From: an uncultured bacterium
GTDB lineage: Bacteria > Verrucomicrobiota > Lentisphaeria > Victivallales > UBA1829
Direction of reading: 5' to 3'
DNA length: 64,000 nucleotides
Assembly (NCBI GenBank): GCA_900548385.1
Contig: URKJ01000019.1
Span: 1 to 64,000, forward strand
Below, piece after piece: positions 43,541 through 52,984 of the stretch. Under the pieces are notes generated by a model, which saw only the letters and a list, made by a program, of their open reading frames with translations, did no database searches and was not told the DNA's origin. Numbering within the stretch: position 1 is the first letter of the stretch; every line of letters begins with the position of its first letter. Made by a program: the position numbers and the translations under genes.

Positions 43541-45436
43541 TCACAGAGTCGGACGGAACACAGCGGAACCGCGGGAGAAATCAAGGCTCTCCAGGTACAG
43601 AAAAATAAAATCTCCGGCTTTCGGCGGCCGCTTCGTGCGGGAACGGAGAAAACGTGCGGGGACGAATCCGCGCAAGCCGTATTCCGGAATATCGCAGATC
43701 ATTCCCTGCGACGAAATCTTGATGATCACTCCCTCGTACAGACGCAGAGATTCAAGCGCATTCTGCTGTTTCAGATAGTGCAGCTTCAAACGGTCATTTG
43801 CCGCAAACCAGGCTTCATCGTTGCGCTCTTCCCGTTTTGAACATTCAAGCGCGATTGTCGCCAGCATCTTTTTGGAACGCAGACGCGTATTCTCCGCCGC
43901 CGCATGAAGCTGCTGGTGGAGGACAAGATCCGAATACCGGCGGATCGGACTCGTAAAATGCGAATAGCGGCTCTTGCCGAGCCCGTAATGCAGCCCCGGT
44001 TCCGCGGAATAGGAAGCCCGCGCCATCGCACGCAGGAAATTGGTCGTAATCACATATTTCCGGTGATCATCCGGCAGGGAATCCAGAAACTCATTGCAGA
44101 TTTTCCGGTTGGAAAGATCGCCCGGCATCCGCTTGAGGATCGTCGAAACGAACAGTGAAAACTCCTCCAGTTTTTCCGCTTCGGGTTCGGGATGAATGCG
44201 GTAAAGTCCGGCAAAAGTCCCTGTCGACACCTCTTCGGCGACCGCGCTGTTGGCGGCAAGCATGCACTCCTCCACCAGTTCATCCGATTCCCGCTGTTCC
44301 CGGCGCTCGATTCCGAGTATCTCGTGCGTATCCTCGCTGCACAGAACCCGGATCTCCGTGGTGTCGAACGATAAAAATTCCTCGCGGCGTTTCCGGCGCG
44401 CGCGCATCTTGCGAACGGCTTTGACCAGCATCCCGATCGCTTCCGTCAGCTCCGGGCTCCACCGTGCGGGCGTTTTTCCCTCAATCGCCTCCTGCACCTC
44501 ATCGTAATTCAGACGGTGATCAACGCGGATTGTTGAAAACACCCGGCGGGATGAAACGATCGCGCCATCCCGTTTCCGCACCCGCAGAATCACGCTGTGC
44601 GCCAGCGAACCGGCGTCCTGACGCAAGCTGATCCGGGACGTCAGCGGACGCGGCAGCATCGGACGGAACATACCGGGAATGTAGGAAGAAAACGCCCGTT
44701 TGCGCGCCTCCTTATCCAGCTTGGTCCCCGGACGGATATATGCGGCGACATCCGCGATATGCACACCGATCCGCCACTCTTTCCCGTCATCGTCAATGGA
44801 AATCGCATCGTCGAAATCCTTGGCGTCCTTGGGGTCGATTGTCACGGTAAACAGTGAAGTCAGGTCTTCCCGCTCCACGCCGGAAGAGGGTTCCAGTCCG
44901 GCGGCAGCGGCTTCCAACTCCGGCGAATAGGGGCCGGGCATATCGAATTCCCTGGCGACAGCCAGCAGATCGCCGTAAACGGTGCCCGCCTTCTCCAGCG
45001 GCTCTTCAACGGAACCGCGCAGGGATTCGGTGAACTTGGAACCGCTGTCCAGCAGACGCAGATTGACCCAGTCGCCTTTTTTCGCCCCCTTGAGCGAGCC
45101 GCTGATCTTGATCTCCTGCGAGATGTTGCGGTTCAGGGGACGGGCGGTGCGCGTTCCGGTCAACTCGCAGACCATGAACTCGCGTCCGCGGTTCAGAATC
45201 CGGGAAATCCTGCCGACCGGGCCGCGTTCGTCGCGTTCAAACGTGATTTCAACTTCCACCGTGTCGCCGTCAAGCGCACCGTTGATGGCGGACGGCGGAA
45301 TAAAAACCTCCGTCCCGTCCGCGGAATTCACAAAGCCGAACCCGGCGGCGGCAGTGGAAAGCGTTCCGTTTACGGTTTTGAACACCCGGTTCAGCCGTTT
45401 CTCCTTTTTTTCCAGACGACGCGATCTTTTTCCCAT
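43541..45436 (-). CDS. rnr: Ribonuclease R / RNase II-family exoribonuclease
   Basis: 631 aa from the ATG at 45436 (GGGAGAAG upstream); the frame extends to a TTG at 45490. Cold-shock-like OB domains occupy the N-terminus (AAGFGFVNSADGTEVFIPPSA), then the RNB catalytic domain with TIDPKDAKDFDDAIS (Asp201, 207, 209, 210), and IGVHIADVAAYIRPG. LHYGLGKSRYSHFTSPIRRYSDL is the usual RNB end. A C-terminal S1 domain covers about 560-631. It degrades structured RNA 3' to 5'. It is shorter than E. coli RNase R (about 810 aa), mostly because the N- and C-terminal extensions are reduced. It follows the AddA-like gene by 55 bp. Confidence 0.92.
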   Translation of the reverse strand: MGKRSRRLEKKEKRLNRVFKTVNGTLSTAAAGFGFVNSADGTEVFIPPSAINGALDGDTVEVEITFERDERGPVGRISRILNRGREFMVCELTGTRTARPLNRNISQEIKISGSLKGAKKGDWVNLRLLDSGSKFTESLRGSVEEPLEKAGTVYGDLLAVAREFDMPGPYSPELEAAAAGLEPSSGVEREDLTSLFTVTIDPKDAKDFDDAISIDDDGKEWRIGVHIADVAAYIRPGTKLDKEARKRAFSSYIPGMFRPMLPRPLTSRISLRQDAGSLAHSVILRVRKRDGAIVSSRRVFSTIRVDHRLNYDEVQEAIEGKTPARWSPELTEAIGMLVKAVRKMRARRKRREEFLSFDTTEIRVLCSEDTHEILGIERREQRESDELVEECMLAANSAVAEEVSTGTFAGLYRIHPEPEAEKLEEFSLFVSTILKRMPGDLSNRKICNEFLDSLPDDHRKYVITTNFLRAMARASYSAEPGLHYGLGKSRYSHFTSPIRRYSDLVLHQQLHAAAENTRLRSKKMLATIALECSKREERNDEAWFAANDRLKLHYLKQQNALESLRLYEGVIIKISSQGMICDIPEYGLRGFVPARFLRSRTKRPPKAGDFIFLYLESLDFSRGSAVFRPTL

Positions 45437-45491
45437 ATTCACTTCTCCCGTACTTTCCGGAAATATCCTACCGCTCCGCGCGTTTTTCAAA

Positions 45492-48400
45492 TCAGTTTGA
45501 CGATAAAATCAGAGTTTTTCCGCTTCTCAGCAGAAAAATCACCTGTTCCACGGGCACCTGAAACAGCTCCCGCAGAACGGAGGCATACCGTTCCAGCTGG
45601 GCGGAATACGTCGTGCGGTAATACTCCGGATCCTCCGGGCGGTCGCTCTTGTAATCCACAAGCTGAACCCGGAGCGGCATACCGCGTTCATCACGGAGAA
45701 TCACCACACGGTCGAACACGCAGGAGATCAGTTCCCCGTTCAGACGAATCGAAAACCGGCGCTCCCGCCAAAGCTCCGTCTGAACGCCGGATGGACGGTT
45801 CAGCAAAGCGGCGGCGTCCGCAGTCGAAATCGCGTTCCGGAAAACCGACGCCACGGTCTCCGCGGTCCGGGACCCGACGGTCGGCACGATCCGTTCCAGA
45901 AAGTCGGCAAGCAGAATTTCCGGCGCACATTCGTCCAGAAAGCCGATTTCCGCAAACAGTTCATGCAGAAGCGAACCGGATTCCGTTCCCCCGCCGGGAG
46001 CGGAAAACAGGGAAACAGACTCGTCATCATGATCCGAGGGGCGCACCGCAACCGCCTGTTGCGGCGGTATGACAGGAACGGAAACAGAAGCATAATGATC
46101 CGTCATCAGTTTTGCGAACCGTTCTTCCGCACGGATCAGATACGGTGCCCGCGAATCCGCCTTGCGGCTCTTCTTCTCCGCCCAGTTCACATCGCCGGAC
46201 GAATACAGCAGAGTCAACGGATGTTCCGAAGGAACGGCTGCCAGCCACGCGGCGTCTTCCTTAGCGGGCTCCTCCGCAAGCGCGGCCCGGAGCAGATCGG
46301 GGAAGCGGTATGCCGTCCCCGTTCCGCTTTCTCCCGCATCGGGAATCATCATATAAAGAGCGTGTCTGGCGCGGGTCATTGCAACATAGAGCTGACAGCA
46401 TTTCTCATAGGTATGCCCGGCGGAAAGAATCTCTTCCGCCTCTTCTATCGCGGGGAAATACGGCAGAAACGCTTTTTTCGGCGGGTGCGTGACCCATTCC
46501 GGACGGAATTCCGCGTCTTTCCGGACAATCAGATTCCGGGGCCGCCCGGCGTCGATTCCCGTATTCGTATAAAGTTCGGGAAGAATGACAAGATCAAAAT
46601 CCAGTCCCTTGGACTTGTGGATCGTCATAAACTGAACGGTCCGGCGGACCGAGGTGCTTTTCACCTCCATGCAGTCGAGATAATGCAGGAACTCCGCAAT
46701 ATCCCGCCGTCCCGAAGAATCGAATCCGACGGCGGCGTCCACCGCCAACGCCATGCGCCTGGCGTCGAAATCCGACAGCACCGGGCGGAACGCCGCCGTG
46801 AACCGTTCCAGAAACACCCGGAACCCGTTCGACGCAACCGAGGAGCGGATCGCGGCGGAAATACGTTCCACCCATGCATCAAATCCAATCCCGGATTCTC
46901 CGGACAGTTCCGGCAGTTCATATAGAAAGCAATCCCGCTCCGCGATCTTCACCATCGACAGGAACCCGCGCGCCATCGTGTCGCCGGGGTGCCGGACCAG
47001 AGAAAGCAGGTTCCGGCAGACCGTGAACACCATACTGGAATTGAGCAGCATCACACCCTCCACCGAAATTGCGAACGCATCGCTCTTTCCCCGTGCGGCG
47101 GCAAGATCGCGGAACTGCTCCGCCGTCTCCCGCGCATAGTCGTTCCCGAGCGTCAGGACTCCGACCGTATAATCATGCTCCGGCGCAAACGGGTCCAGCG
47201 CTTCCAGAAGAGCGAAAACCGATTCGGCGGGAACTGTTTTCCCATCCTCGGAGGCACAGGAAATCAGAGCGGAAAATCCCGCCTGTTTCGCCGCGGACGG
47301 CGCGGAGGAGTGATGTTCGAACCCCATCTTCTCCATTGCCCGGCGGACCTTGCCGTTCTCCACGCGCTCCGGATGTTCGAACACCCGGTTGACAGCCTCG
47401 ATCACCGGAACCGAAGAACGGAACGAACGTGCAAGAGTCGTCAGCTCCAGCCGCGCCCCGTCAAAGCCGGGATCGGAGTAACGGCGATACAGCATCCCGA
47501 ACAGTTCCGGGTTGCCGTCCCGCCATTGATAGATCGACTGCTTGATGTCGCCCACATAGAAGAAGGAACGAAACCGCTCCTGCTCCGGCTGGAACACTTC
47601 GTCGGCGAGATTCGCAACCGCCCGCCATTGCTCATCGGATGTATCCTGAAATTCGTCAAGCAGATAATGGTTGTAAACGGAGTCCAGTCTCTCCTCCAGC
47701 ACCACACGGTCGGAAAACGGAAGCGCAAGCGCTCCGGACTCCTCCGGCGGACGAAGCAGGAAAATAATATCTTTAAATGTCAGCTTTCCATTCCGGCGGA
47801 CCGAAGCGCCATACTGCTGATCGAAACGCCGGACCAGACGGTAGCGGGCGGAATTCTGATCCGCGATCCGCCCGTACTCCACGGCAAGCAGATGCCGCAT
47901 GACCCTCTGCGCGGCACGGAGATATCCGCCTTCCAGAACGATCGGCTTCCGATAATAATGGAATGACACGCTCCCGGCGTTCAGCCAGTCCGGATCGGCT
48001 TCCGCAAGTTTCTCGACCGGAGTCAGGTACGGCTTGACCGGAGCCGTGGCGTAAGCCGCCGCCTCCGCGGCGAATTTCTCCAGAACACCAAAAAATCTTG
48101 CGTACTGCGGCAGATTTTCCGCTCCGCTCTGAAACAACGCCTGAACTTCCTGCAGCTGCGCCTCCGTCATGCGGTCTTCCGGACGGATTTCCGGTGCGAG
48201 TTCGGAAATCCGGGTCCAGTAATGCTCGTCGGGAAATTTCAGATACGCTTCGTAATAATCCCGGATGATCGCCTGCGCGGGTGCAAAAATCGAATACGGC
48301 TCCATGTTCATCCCCGCCTGCTTGACGAGCTCCAGCAGAACGCGCCGTTCTTCATCTCCGGAATCGCGGATCAGCGTCAGGAGCGTACGGATCCGCTGTT

Positions 48401-48806
48401 CGTCATCCTGTTCGCTGAGCATGGAAATCTCGCCTGCGATACCGCACTCCATCGGGAAAGCGCTGATGATATTGAAGAAAAAACTGTCCAGCGTGCTGAT
48501 CTGCAGTTTCTTCGGCGAACAGAGGATTTTCCGCAGAATCCGGAACAGATCGTCTGCGGTCGTATCCGGCGGCAGCATTCCGTTCAGGGTCCGCTCCTCC
48601 AGCATCGCCGGGTCCGACGACATCGCCAGAATCTCCTGAATGATCTTGTCGAAAATCTCGCCCGCGGCTTTGTTGGTAAACGTCATGGCGACAATCTCAT
48701 CCGGCTCCACGCCGAGTTTCAGCAGGGACAGATAACGCATTGCCAGACTGAACGTCTTGCCGGTTCCGGCGGATGCCATGATAGCCAGATTCGGGATCGG
48801 ATTCAT
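45492..48806 (-). CDS. addA: AddA-like helicase-nuclease (UvrD family with PD-(D/E)XK nuclease)
   Basis: 1104 aa. Superfamily-1 helicase motifs: Walker A ASAGTGKTFS (11-20), LLDEFQDTSDEQW at about 378, FYVGDIKQSIYQWR, and TIHKSKGLDFDLVILPELY at about 735. The C-terminal nuclease motif VQLVDYKSDR lies at about 1050. With AddB it processes double-strand ends for recombination. AGGAGGAG precedes the ATG, which overlaps the stop of the AddB-like gene by 4 bp. RNase R follows on the same strand. The symbol is given by architecture and by the addB-like partner. Confidence 0.88.
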   Translation of the reverse strand: MNPIPNLAIMASAGTGKTFSLAMRYLSLLKLGVEPDEIVAMTFTNKAAGEIFDKIIQEILAMSSDPAMLEERTLNGMLPPDTTADDLFRILRKILCSPKKLQISTLDSFFFNIISAFPMECGIAGEISMLSEQDDEQRIRTLLTLIRDSGDEERRVLLELVKQAGMNMEPYSIFAPAQAIIRDYYEAYLKFPDEHYWTRISELAPEIRPEDRMTEAQLQEVQALFQSGAENLPQYARFFGVLEKFAAEAAAYATAPVKPYLTPVEKLAEADPDWLNAGSVSFHYYRKPIVLEGGYLRAAQRVMRHLLAVEYGRIADQNSARYRLVRRFDQQYGASVRRNGKLTFKDIIFLLRPPEESGALALPFSDRVVLEERLDSVYNHYLLDEFQDTSDEQWRAVANLADEVFQPEQERFRSFFYVGDIKQSIYQWRDGNPELFGMLYRRYSDPGFDGARLELTTLARSFRSSVPVIEAVNRVFEHPERVENGKVRRAMEKMGFEHHSSAPSAAKQAGFSALISCASEDGKTVPAESVFALLEALDPFAPEHDYTVGVLTLGNDYARETAEQFRDLAAARGKSDAFAISVEGVMLLNSSMVFTVCRNLLSLVRHPGDTMARGFLSMVKIAERDCFLYELPELSGESGIGFDAWVERISAAIRSSVASNGFRVFLERFTAAFRPVLSDFDARRMALAVDAAVGFDSSGRRDIAEFLHYLDCMEVKSTSVRRTVQFMTIHKSKGLDFDLVILPELYTNTGIDAGRPRNLIVRKDAEFRPEWVTHPPKKAFLPYFPAIEEAEEILSAGHTYEKCCQLYVAMTRARHALYMMIPDAGESGTGTAYRFPDLLRAALAEEPAKEDAAWLAAVPSEHPLTLLYSSGDVNWAEKKSRKADSRAPYLIRAEERFAKLMTDHYASVSVPVIPPQQAVAVRPSDHDDESVSLFSAPGGGTESGSLLHELFAEIGFLDECAPEILLADFLERIVPTVGSRTAETVASVFRNAISTADAAALLNRPSGVQTELWRERRFSIRLNGELISCVFDRVVILRDERGMPLRVQLVDYKSDRPEDPEYYRTTYSAQLERYASVLRELFQVPVEQVIFLLRSGKTLILSSN

Positions 48807-51619
48807 CGTCTCTCCTCCTGTTCCGTTTTCCAGACAGCCGACGGAACCGCGGACCGCAGATCCGGCAGGAAGAACGGTTCGAACAGATCGTATTTCACCC
48901 GTTTCTCCGGATCCTCATGGAAAATACCGTCCGTCATCTCCCGCAATTCGGCGGCAATCCGTTCCACGAGCTCCTCCGCCGCCGGCAGAAGCATATCAAG
49001 TCCCTCCCAGAACTGGTATTTCGTATCCGTCACACTTTTCGGCATGGAAAGATACCCGCAGAGGATGCGGACCGTTGCAAAATCAATTTCCGGATGTTTC
49101 GCCCGGAATGCGGGATCGCGCAGGATCAGCATACGGTAAAGCGGAAGCTGAAGATCGGTAAACCGCCTGCTCCGTCCATTCCAGTGCACAGCCTCCGGCG
49201 ACGAACCGTCGTCGATCGTCTTATAGTCGATCAGCCGGAGCAGGTTCTGCGATGCGGAATATTCGATACGGTCGATCCTGCCGCGGATTTTCAAACCGGC
49301 GAAAGAGACGCCTCCCGCCTCGCCTCCGAGCGGATATTCCAGTTCCAGCGGTTCAAACTCCCGCGCGGCTCCGGCAAGCTCGCCGGCAGTCCATGCAAGA
49401 CGCTGTTTGATCTGCTCGTTCTGGATTGCAAGCAGAACCGGAAGCGGCGAGCCATAACACTCGCGCATATAACAGTCAAGCTCTTCGAACAGACGCTCCT
49501 TCATACGGTCCGGATCGGTGATCCGGTCGCGTCCCGCTCGCTCCAGAGCAGCATGACAGCAGGACCCGAATCCGGCGCGGTCCATCTCTTTCGGCTCAAA
49601 ATCAACGGAATCCATTTTCAGTTTTGTTTTCAGGAAAAACCGGAACGGACTTGCAAGGTAATCCTTAAACCGGGTAACGGAAACTGTCGGCTCCGTACCG
49701 GAACCGCTGTAGTCCGGCTGAAGCACGAACCGGGCTCCCGCATTGCCCCCGGACGGCGGATCCGGCATGCGTACCGGATCATACAGAAGAGCGGCACGCT
49801 CCAGCACATCGCCGCGTTCCCCTTGAAAGAAAAACCGGGAAAATTTCTGCGGTTTGTTTTCCGAATCGAACCGGGAAGCGAGGAAACGGACGGCTCCGCG
49901 CGGACGCGAGTTCAGAACGGATTCCAGATAAAGCAGATCGCGCGCCGTCCGCCGGGCGTTATTCGGCAAACCGAGAAAACTCCGCTGGGAATCGGACAGA
50001 AACGTGCTGCCGCGCACATTCTCCGGAATCATGCCGTCGTTCATTCCGCAAAGCACGATTTCGCGGGCTTCGCTCCATGGAAGTTCCAGAAAACCGCCGA
50101 TACTGAAATCATGTTCTCCGCGCTGACGGTACAGACGCCGGGAACCGAACAGCTCCAGAAGATCGCCAAAGCTCTCGGAGAGCGGCACGTCCCGGTAAAG
50201 CGGACTGCGCCGTATCTGAAGCAGAACCGATTCCAGCCCCGCGACTTCGCTCCGGAACGGAATCCCGTGCGACGGCGAAGGCGTATGGTCGGCATAAATC
50301 ATCGCGAGCCACTCCCGGATCACTTCCGCAAGCGGCTTTCGCCGGTAATTCTCCCGTAAATCACGGAGACGCTCAAACAGCGGTCGTATCTCCGGTCCGG
50401 CGGTTTGAAACACGACGTCGAATAAATCCGGCAAATGCCGGATGCGGAATTGATCCAGCCGGGTCAGCAGCAGATTTTCCGGCAGTTCCAGCACCTTGGC
50501 AAAATACCGGAGTACGTCGGGATGACGGATCAGGGCCTCAGCCGCTTCAAAACGGGAATCCGTCAGAAAACCGTGCAGACCGTTCAGCAGATCAAACAGG
50601 CGCAACCCCCGCACCGGCTCGCCGGAAGGATTGACCACCTCCAGTGAGGAACCGTCCGGAGTCGTCAACCCGGCAAGTTCCCGACTCAGCGGATTGAACA
50701 GTGCTTCCCCGCCGACCGCAAGGATCTTTCCGTTCAGATCGCGTCCGGATTCCAGCAGAAGCGCCGCGGCGGCCGAGGCCATCTGCTCCACGGTTTCCGT
50801 CTTGTAAATCTCCGCCCTTCCCTCCGCAACGGAACCGAACGACACCGGGTAATCGGTCCAAAGCTCCGGAACGGGACGCCCCCAGCCGTCAAACAGATTT
50901 TGAAGAGCTTCCGGCGCATTGACCCATATTTCGACCTCCATCGTTTCCGCGGCTTTCGCCAGCCGTTTCAGCAGAAGCGCCGACAGATCGGGCATTCCAA
51001 TAACGACGATCCGTTCAAACTTCCGGAATTCCGCAGCGGAATCCGCCAGTTTCAATTTCAAATCTTCCGGATCGGCAAGATGATGCTCCGCCAGCAACAA
51101 AGCCACCCGGTTTTCCAGTTCCTGTATTTCGCGCCAGCGTCCGGAATCGACCGAAACGCCGGTCCGCATAAGCTCCGCAATCGAATGTCCGCCGGCGGAA
51201 AGTTCCCGTTTCAGCTGGATGAACTGTCCGGCAAGATGCGTTGCAACCGTCTCGCCGCAATCGGCGAACTCTTTCGGGAACAGGATCGGAAACTCTCCCG
51301 CTCCGCATGTGGAGATAACCTGCTTCCACGCATGGACAATATCCGCTTCCGAGGCGGCGGAAAAACGGGAAGCCCCCTCGGAAACGAACCGTTCCGGCGT
51401 GTAAAACTCCGGCGGAAACAATCCGGCGGAAAGCGGTTCCAGCAGGGCAGTCATCGTTTCATTGAGAATCCGGATCGCATGGCGTCCGGGGATCAGTACG
51501 AGCACTCCGGAAAGATCAATGGAATTCCCCGGCTCCGCACGGTATCCCGTATTCAGCAGGGCGGGAGCGGCAAGACGGGGCAGCGGAGCATCCCAGCCGA
51601 GAAAACGAAGTTGCTTCAT
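48803..51619 (-). CDS. addB: AddB-like subunit with PD-(D/E)XK nuclease domain
   Basis: 938 aa. The N-terminus (VLVLIPGRHAIRILNETMTA) resembles AddB proteins of the alphaproteobacterial type, in which the Walker A lysine motif is degenerate or absent. No GxxGxGKT is visible. Middle features include VVIGMPDLSALLLKRL and the EIVLCGMNDGMIPENVRG segment typical of AddB. The C-terminal nuclease core has FGSCCHAALERAG, IRGRIDRIEYSASQNLLRLI and DYKT (about 798). I see no set of four C-terminal cysteines for an iron-sulfur staple. It pairs with the AddA-like protein and overlaps its start. It follows an ABC permease gene by 8 bp. Confidence 0.82.
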   Translation of the reverse strand: MKQLRFLGWDAPLPRLAAPALLNTGYRAEPGNSIDLSGVLVLIPGRHAIRILNETMTALLEPLSAGLFPPEFYTPERFVSEGASRFSAASEADIVHAWKQVISTCGAGEFPILFPKEFADCGETVATHLAGQFIQLKRELSAGGHSIAELMRTGVSVDSGRWREIQELENRVALLLAEHHLADPEDLKLKLADSAAEFRKFERIVVIGMPDLSALLLKRLAKAAETMEVEIWVNAPEALQNLFDGWGRPVPELWTDYPVSFGSVAEGRAEIYKTETVEQMASAAAALLLESGRDLNGKILAVGGEALFNPLSRELAGLTTPDGSSLEVVNPSGEPVRGLRLFDLLNGLHGFLTDSRFEAAEALIRHPDVLRYFAKVLELPENLLLTRLDQFRIRHLPDLFDVVFQTAGPEIRPLFERLRDLRENYRRKPLAEVIREWLAMIYADHTPSPSHGIPFRSEVAGLESVLLQIRRSPLYRDVPLSESFGDLLELFGSRRLYRQRGEHDFSIGGFLELPWSEAREIVLCGMNDGMIPENVRGSTFLSDSQRSFLGLPNNARRTARDLLYLESVLNSRPRGAVRFLASRFDSENKPQKFSRFFFQGERGDVLERAALLYDPVRMPDPPSGGNAGARFVLQPDYSGSGTEPTVSVTRFKDYLASPFRFFLKTKLKMDSVDFEPKEMDRAGFGSCCHAALERAGRDRITDPDRMKERLFEELDCYMRECYGSPLPVLLAIQNEQIKQRLAWTAGELAGAAREFEPLELEYPLGGEAGGVSFAGLKIRGRIDRIEYSASQNLLRLIDYKTIDDGSSPEAVHWNGRSRRFTDLQLPLYRMLILRDPAFRAKHPEIDFATVRILCGYLSMPKSVTDTKYQFWEGLDMLLPAAEELVERIAAELREMTDGIFHEDPEKRVKYDLFEPFFLPDLRSAVPSAVWKTEQEERR

Positions 51620-51627
51620 CGCTCACC

Positions 51628-52659
51628 TCAAATCCGTCCGCGGAACGAAATCCGCGGATCCGCAAGAACGTATAGAATATCGGCGATCAGCATTCCGCCC
51701 AGAGTCAACGCCCCGCTGAATGCAAACAGCGTCATCAGCAGCGGAATATCCCGGCTGCTGAGCGCCATCATCGAAAGCGACCCCATTCCCGGAATATTGA
51801 ACACATACTCCACCAGAATGCTGCCGGAAACCAGCGACGGCAAAATCCCCGCGAACAGCGTGATCATCACCACCAGCGTATTCCGGAATGCATGGGAAAG
51901 CACAACGTCGATCTGCGGAACCCCTTTTGCAATCGCCGTCCGGATATAATTCTGATGAATGACATCCATCATCGCCGATCTCGTGAACCGGGAAAGTCCG
52001 GCGAACCCGCCATAGGTCAGACAAAGCACAGGCAGCACATAATGCATTGCGGTATCGCCGAGAATCTTCCATGTGGATGCTCCCGGCGGCACCTCGGGAA
52101 CCAGCCCCTTCAGCGGAAAAACGGGAAGCCAGCCGCCCTTGCAGAGCGCCGCCTGCAAAACCAGAGCCACCCAGAGAGTCGGCAGGGAATAAAGGAAAAA
52201 AAGAAAAAACGTCGTGATCCGGTCATATCTGGAATCCGGGAACACTCCGGCGAGAATCCCCATCGGAATCGCCAGCAGATACGTCAGCAGAATCGCCATG
52301 ACATTGAGTCTCAGCGTAACCGGAAGACGCTCCAGGATCAATTCACTGACCGGTCTTCCCTTGTCGACTGCGGCGGAAGTGCCGAAATCGCCGTGCAGGA
52401 CGATCTGTTTCATCCAAAGGTAAAATCCGACCGGAGCGGGCTTGTCAAGATGCAGTTTTTCGCGCAGGGAATCGTTTCTCACGAGTGCGGATTTTTCCGA
52501 GGAAAGCCCTGCCCCGTCGCCCTGCGATCCGAACATGGAACTTCTGGTCGGATCTCCCGGCGCAATCCTCAGCAGCAGATAGCTGACAAAGAGGATTATG
52601 AGCAGAGTCAACCCGGCGAGAAAGAGCCGTTTTGCCAAATAACCGTATAAACCGTGCAT
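51628..52659 (-). CDS. Peptide/nickel-type ABC transporter permease (DppB/OppB family)
   Basis: 343 aa from the ATG at 52659. An in-frame ATG at 52695 lies inside the predicted -10 box and so is unlikely to be translated. The first helix begins GYLAKRLFLAGLTLLIILFVSYLLLRIAPGDPT, the standard DppB opening, and GDFGTSAAVDKGRPVSELI follows. The binding-protein-dependent permease core includes RFTRSAMMDVIHQNYIRTAIAKG with the EAA loop, and LVEYVFNIPGMGSL. It needs a second permease, ATPases and a binding protein, none of which lies in the window. It heads an operon continuing into addB and addA, which is unusual. Substrate unknown. Confidence 0.88.
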   Translation of the reverse strand: MHGLYGYLAKRLFLAGLTLLIILFVSYLLLRIAPGDPTRSSMFGSQGDGAGLSSEKSALVRNDSLREKLHLDKPAPVGFYLWMKQIVLHGDFGTSAAVDKGRPVSELILERLPVTLRLNVMAILLTYLLAIPMGILAGVFPDSRYDRITTFFLFFLYSLPTLWVALVLQAALCKGGWLPVFPLKGLVPEVPPGASTWKILGDTAMHYVLPVLCLTYGGFAGLSRFTRSAMMDVIHQNYIRTAIAKGVPQIDVVLSHAFRNTLVVMITLFAGILPSLVSGSILVEYVFNIPGMGSLSMMALSSRDIPLLMTLFAFSGALTLGGMLIADILYVLADPRISFRGRI

Positions 52660-52676
52660 ATTTTTCCAAAAACCGT

Positions 52677-52705
52677 TTGCTTTTTTCGGTATCATAGTGC
52701 ATATT
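52677..52705 (+). promoter_or_regulatory. Possible tRNA-Arg promoter
   Basis: TTGCTT (52677-52682), 17-bp spacer, CATATT (52700-52705), about 45 bp before the mature tRNA. It overlaps the opposing permease promoter. Confidence 0.35.
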
Positions 52706-52719
52706 TAAAGGGTTTGCAA
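52691..52719 (-). promoter_or_regulatory. Predicted promoter of the permease-addBA operon
   Basis: Minus-strand TTGCAA (52714-52719), 17-bp spacer, TATGAT (52691-52696). The transcript would start near 52684, downstream of the ATG at 52695, so it favours the ATG at 52659 as the real start. Confidence 0.6.
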
Positions 52720-52749
52720 GTGCGAAAGCCAAAAACTTGCAAAAAAGCG

Positions 52750-52826
52750 GCTCCCGTAGCTCAGTTGGATAGAGCGATTCTCTCCTAAAGAATAGGTCGC
52801 GCGTTCGATTCGCGCCGGGGGCACCA
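52750..52826 (+). tRNA. tRNA-Arg (anticodon CCT)
   Basis: Cloverleaf of 77 nt with encoded CCA. Acceptor stem GCTCCCG/CGGGGGC with one G-U pair. D stem GCTC/GAGC. Anticodon stem ATTCT/AGAAT with loop CTCCTAA, so the anticodon CCT is at 52784-52786, reading AGG. T stem GCGCG/CGCGC with loop TTCGATT. Discriminator A, then CCA at 52824-52826. A T-rich stretch follows directly. Confidence 0.97.
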
Positions 52827-52911
52827 TTCTTTTCTTATTTCATACCGACACGCAAACACCGGTCATCAGCATCAATTTTTCTGATTTTTCCTTTTTTCTC
52901 CAAAACACCTC

Positions 52912-52940
52912 TTGACAAAATTTATGTTATGGTATATAAT
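52912..52940 (+). promoter_or_regulatory. Consensus promoter of the last sugar locus
   Basis: TTGACA (52912-52917), 17-bp spacer, TATAAT (52935-52940): full consensus, 45 bp upstream of the regulator ATG at 52985. Confidence 0.85.
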
Positions 52941-52972
52941 TAGATAAGCAAAAAGTATATCTGAAATTATAT
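52934..52972. promoter_or_regulatory. Candidate operator overlapping the -10 and start region
   Basis: ATATAATTAGATA (52934-52946) and the reverse complement of TATCTGAAATTATAT (52958-52972) match except for a 2-nt insertion. The imperfect inverted repeat covers the -10 box and the expected transcription start, a position suited to autorepression. Confidence 0.45.
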
Positions 52973-52984
52973 CACAGGTGGTCT

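Noticed and set aside
45492..51619. RecBCD instead of AddAB
   Set aside because: No RecD-like helicase gene is present, and both large proteins end in PD-(D/E)XK nuclease motifs, as in AddAB.
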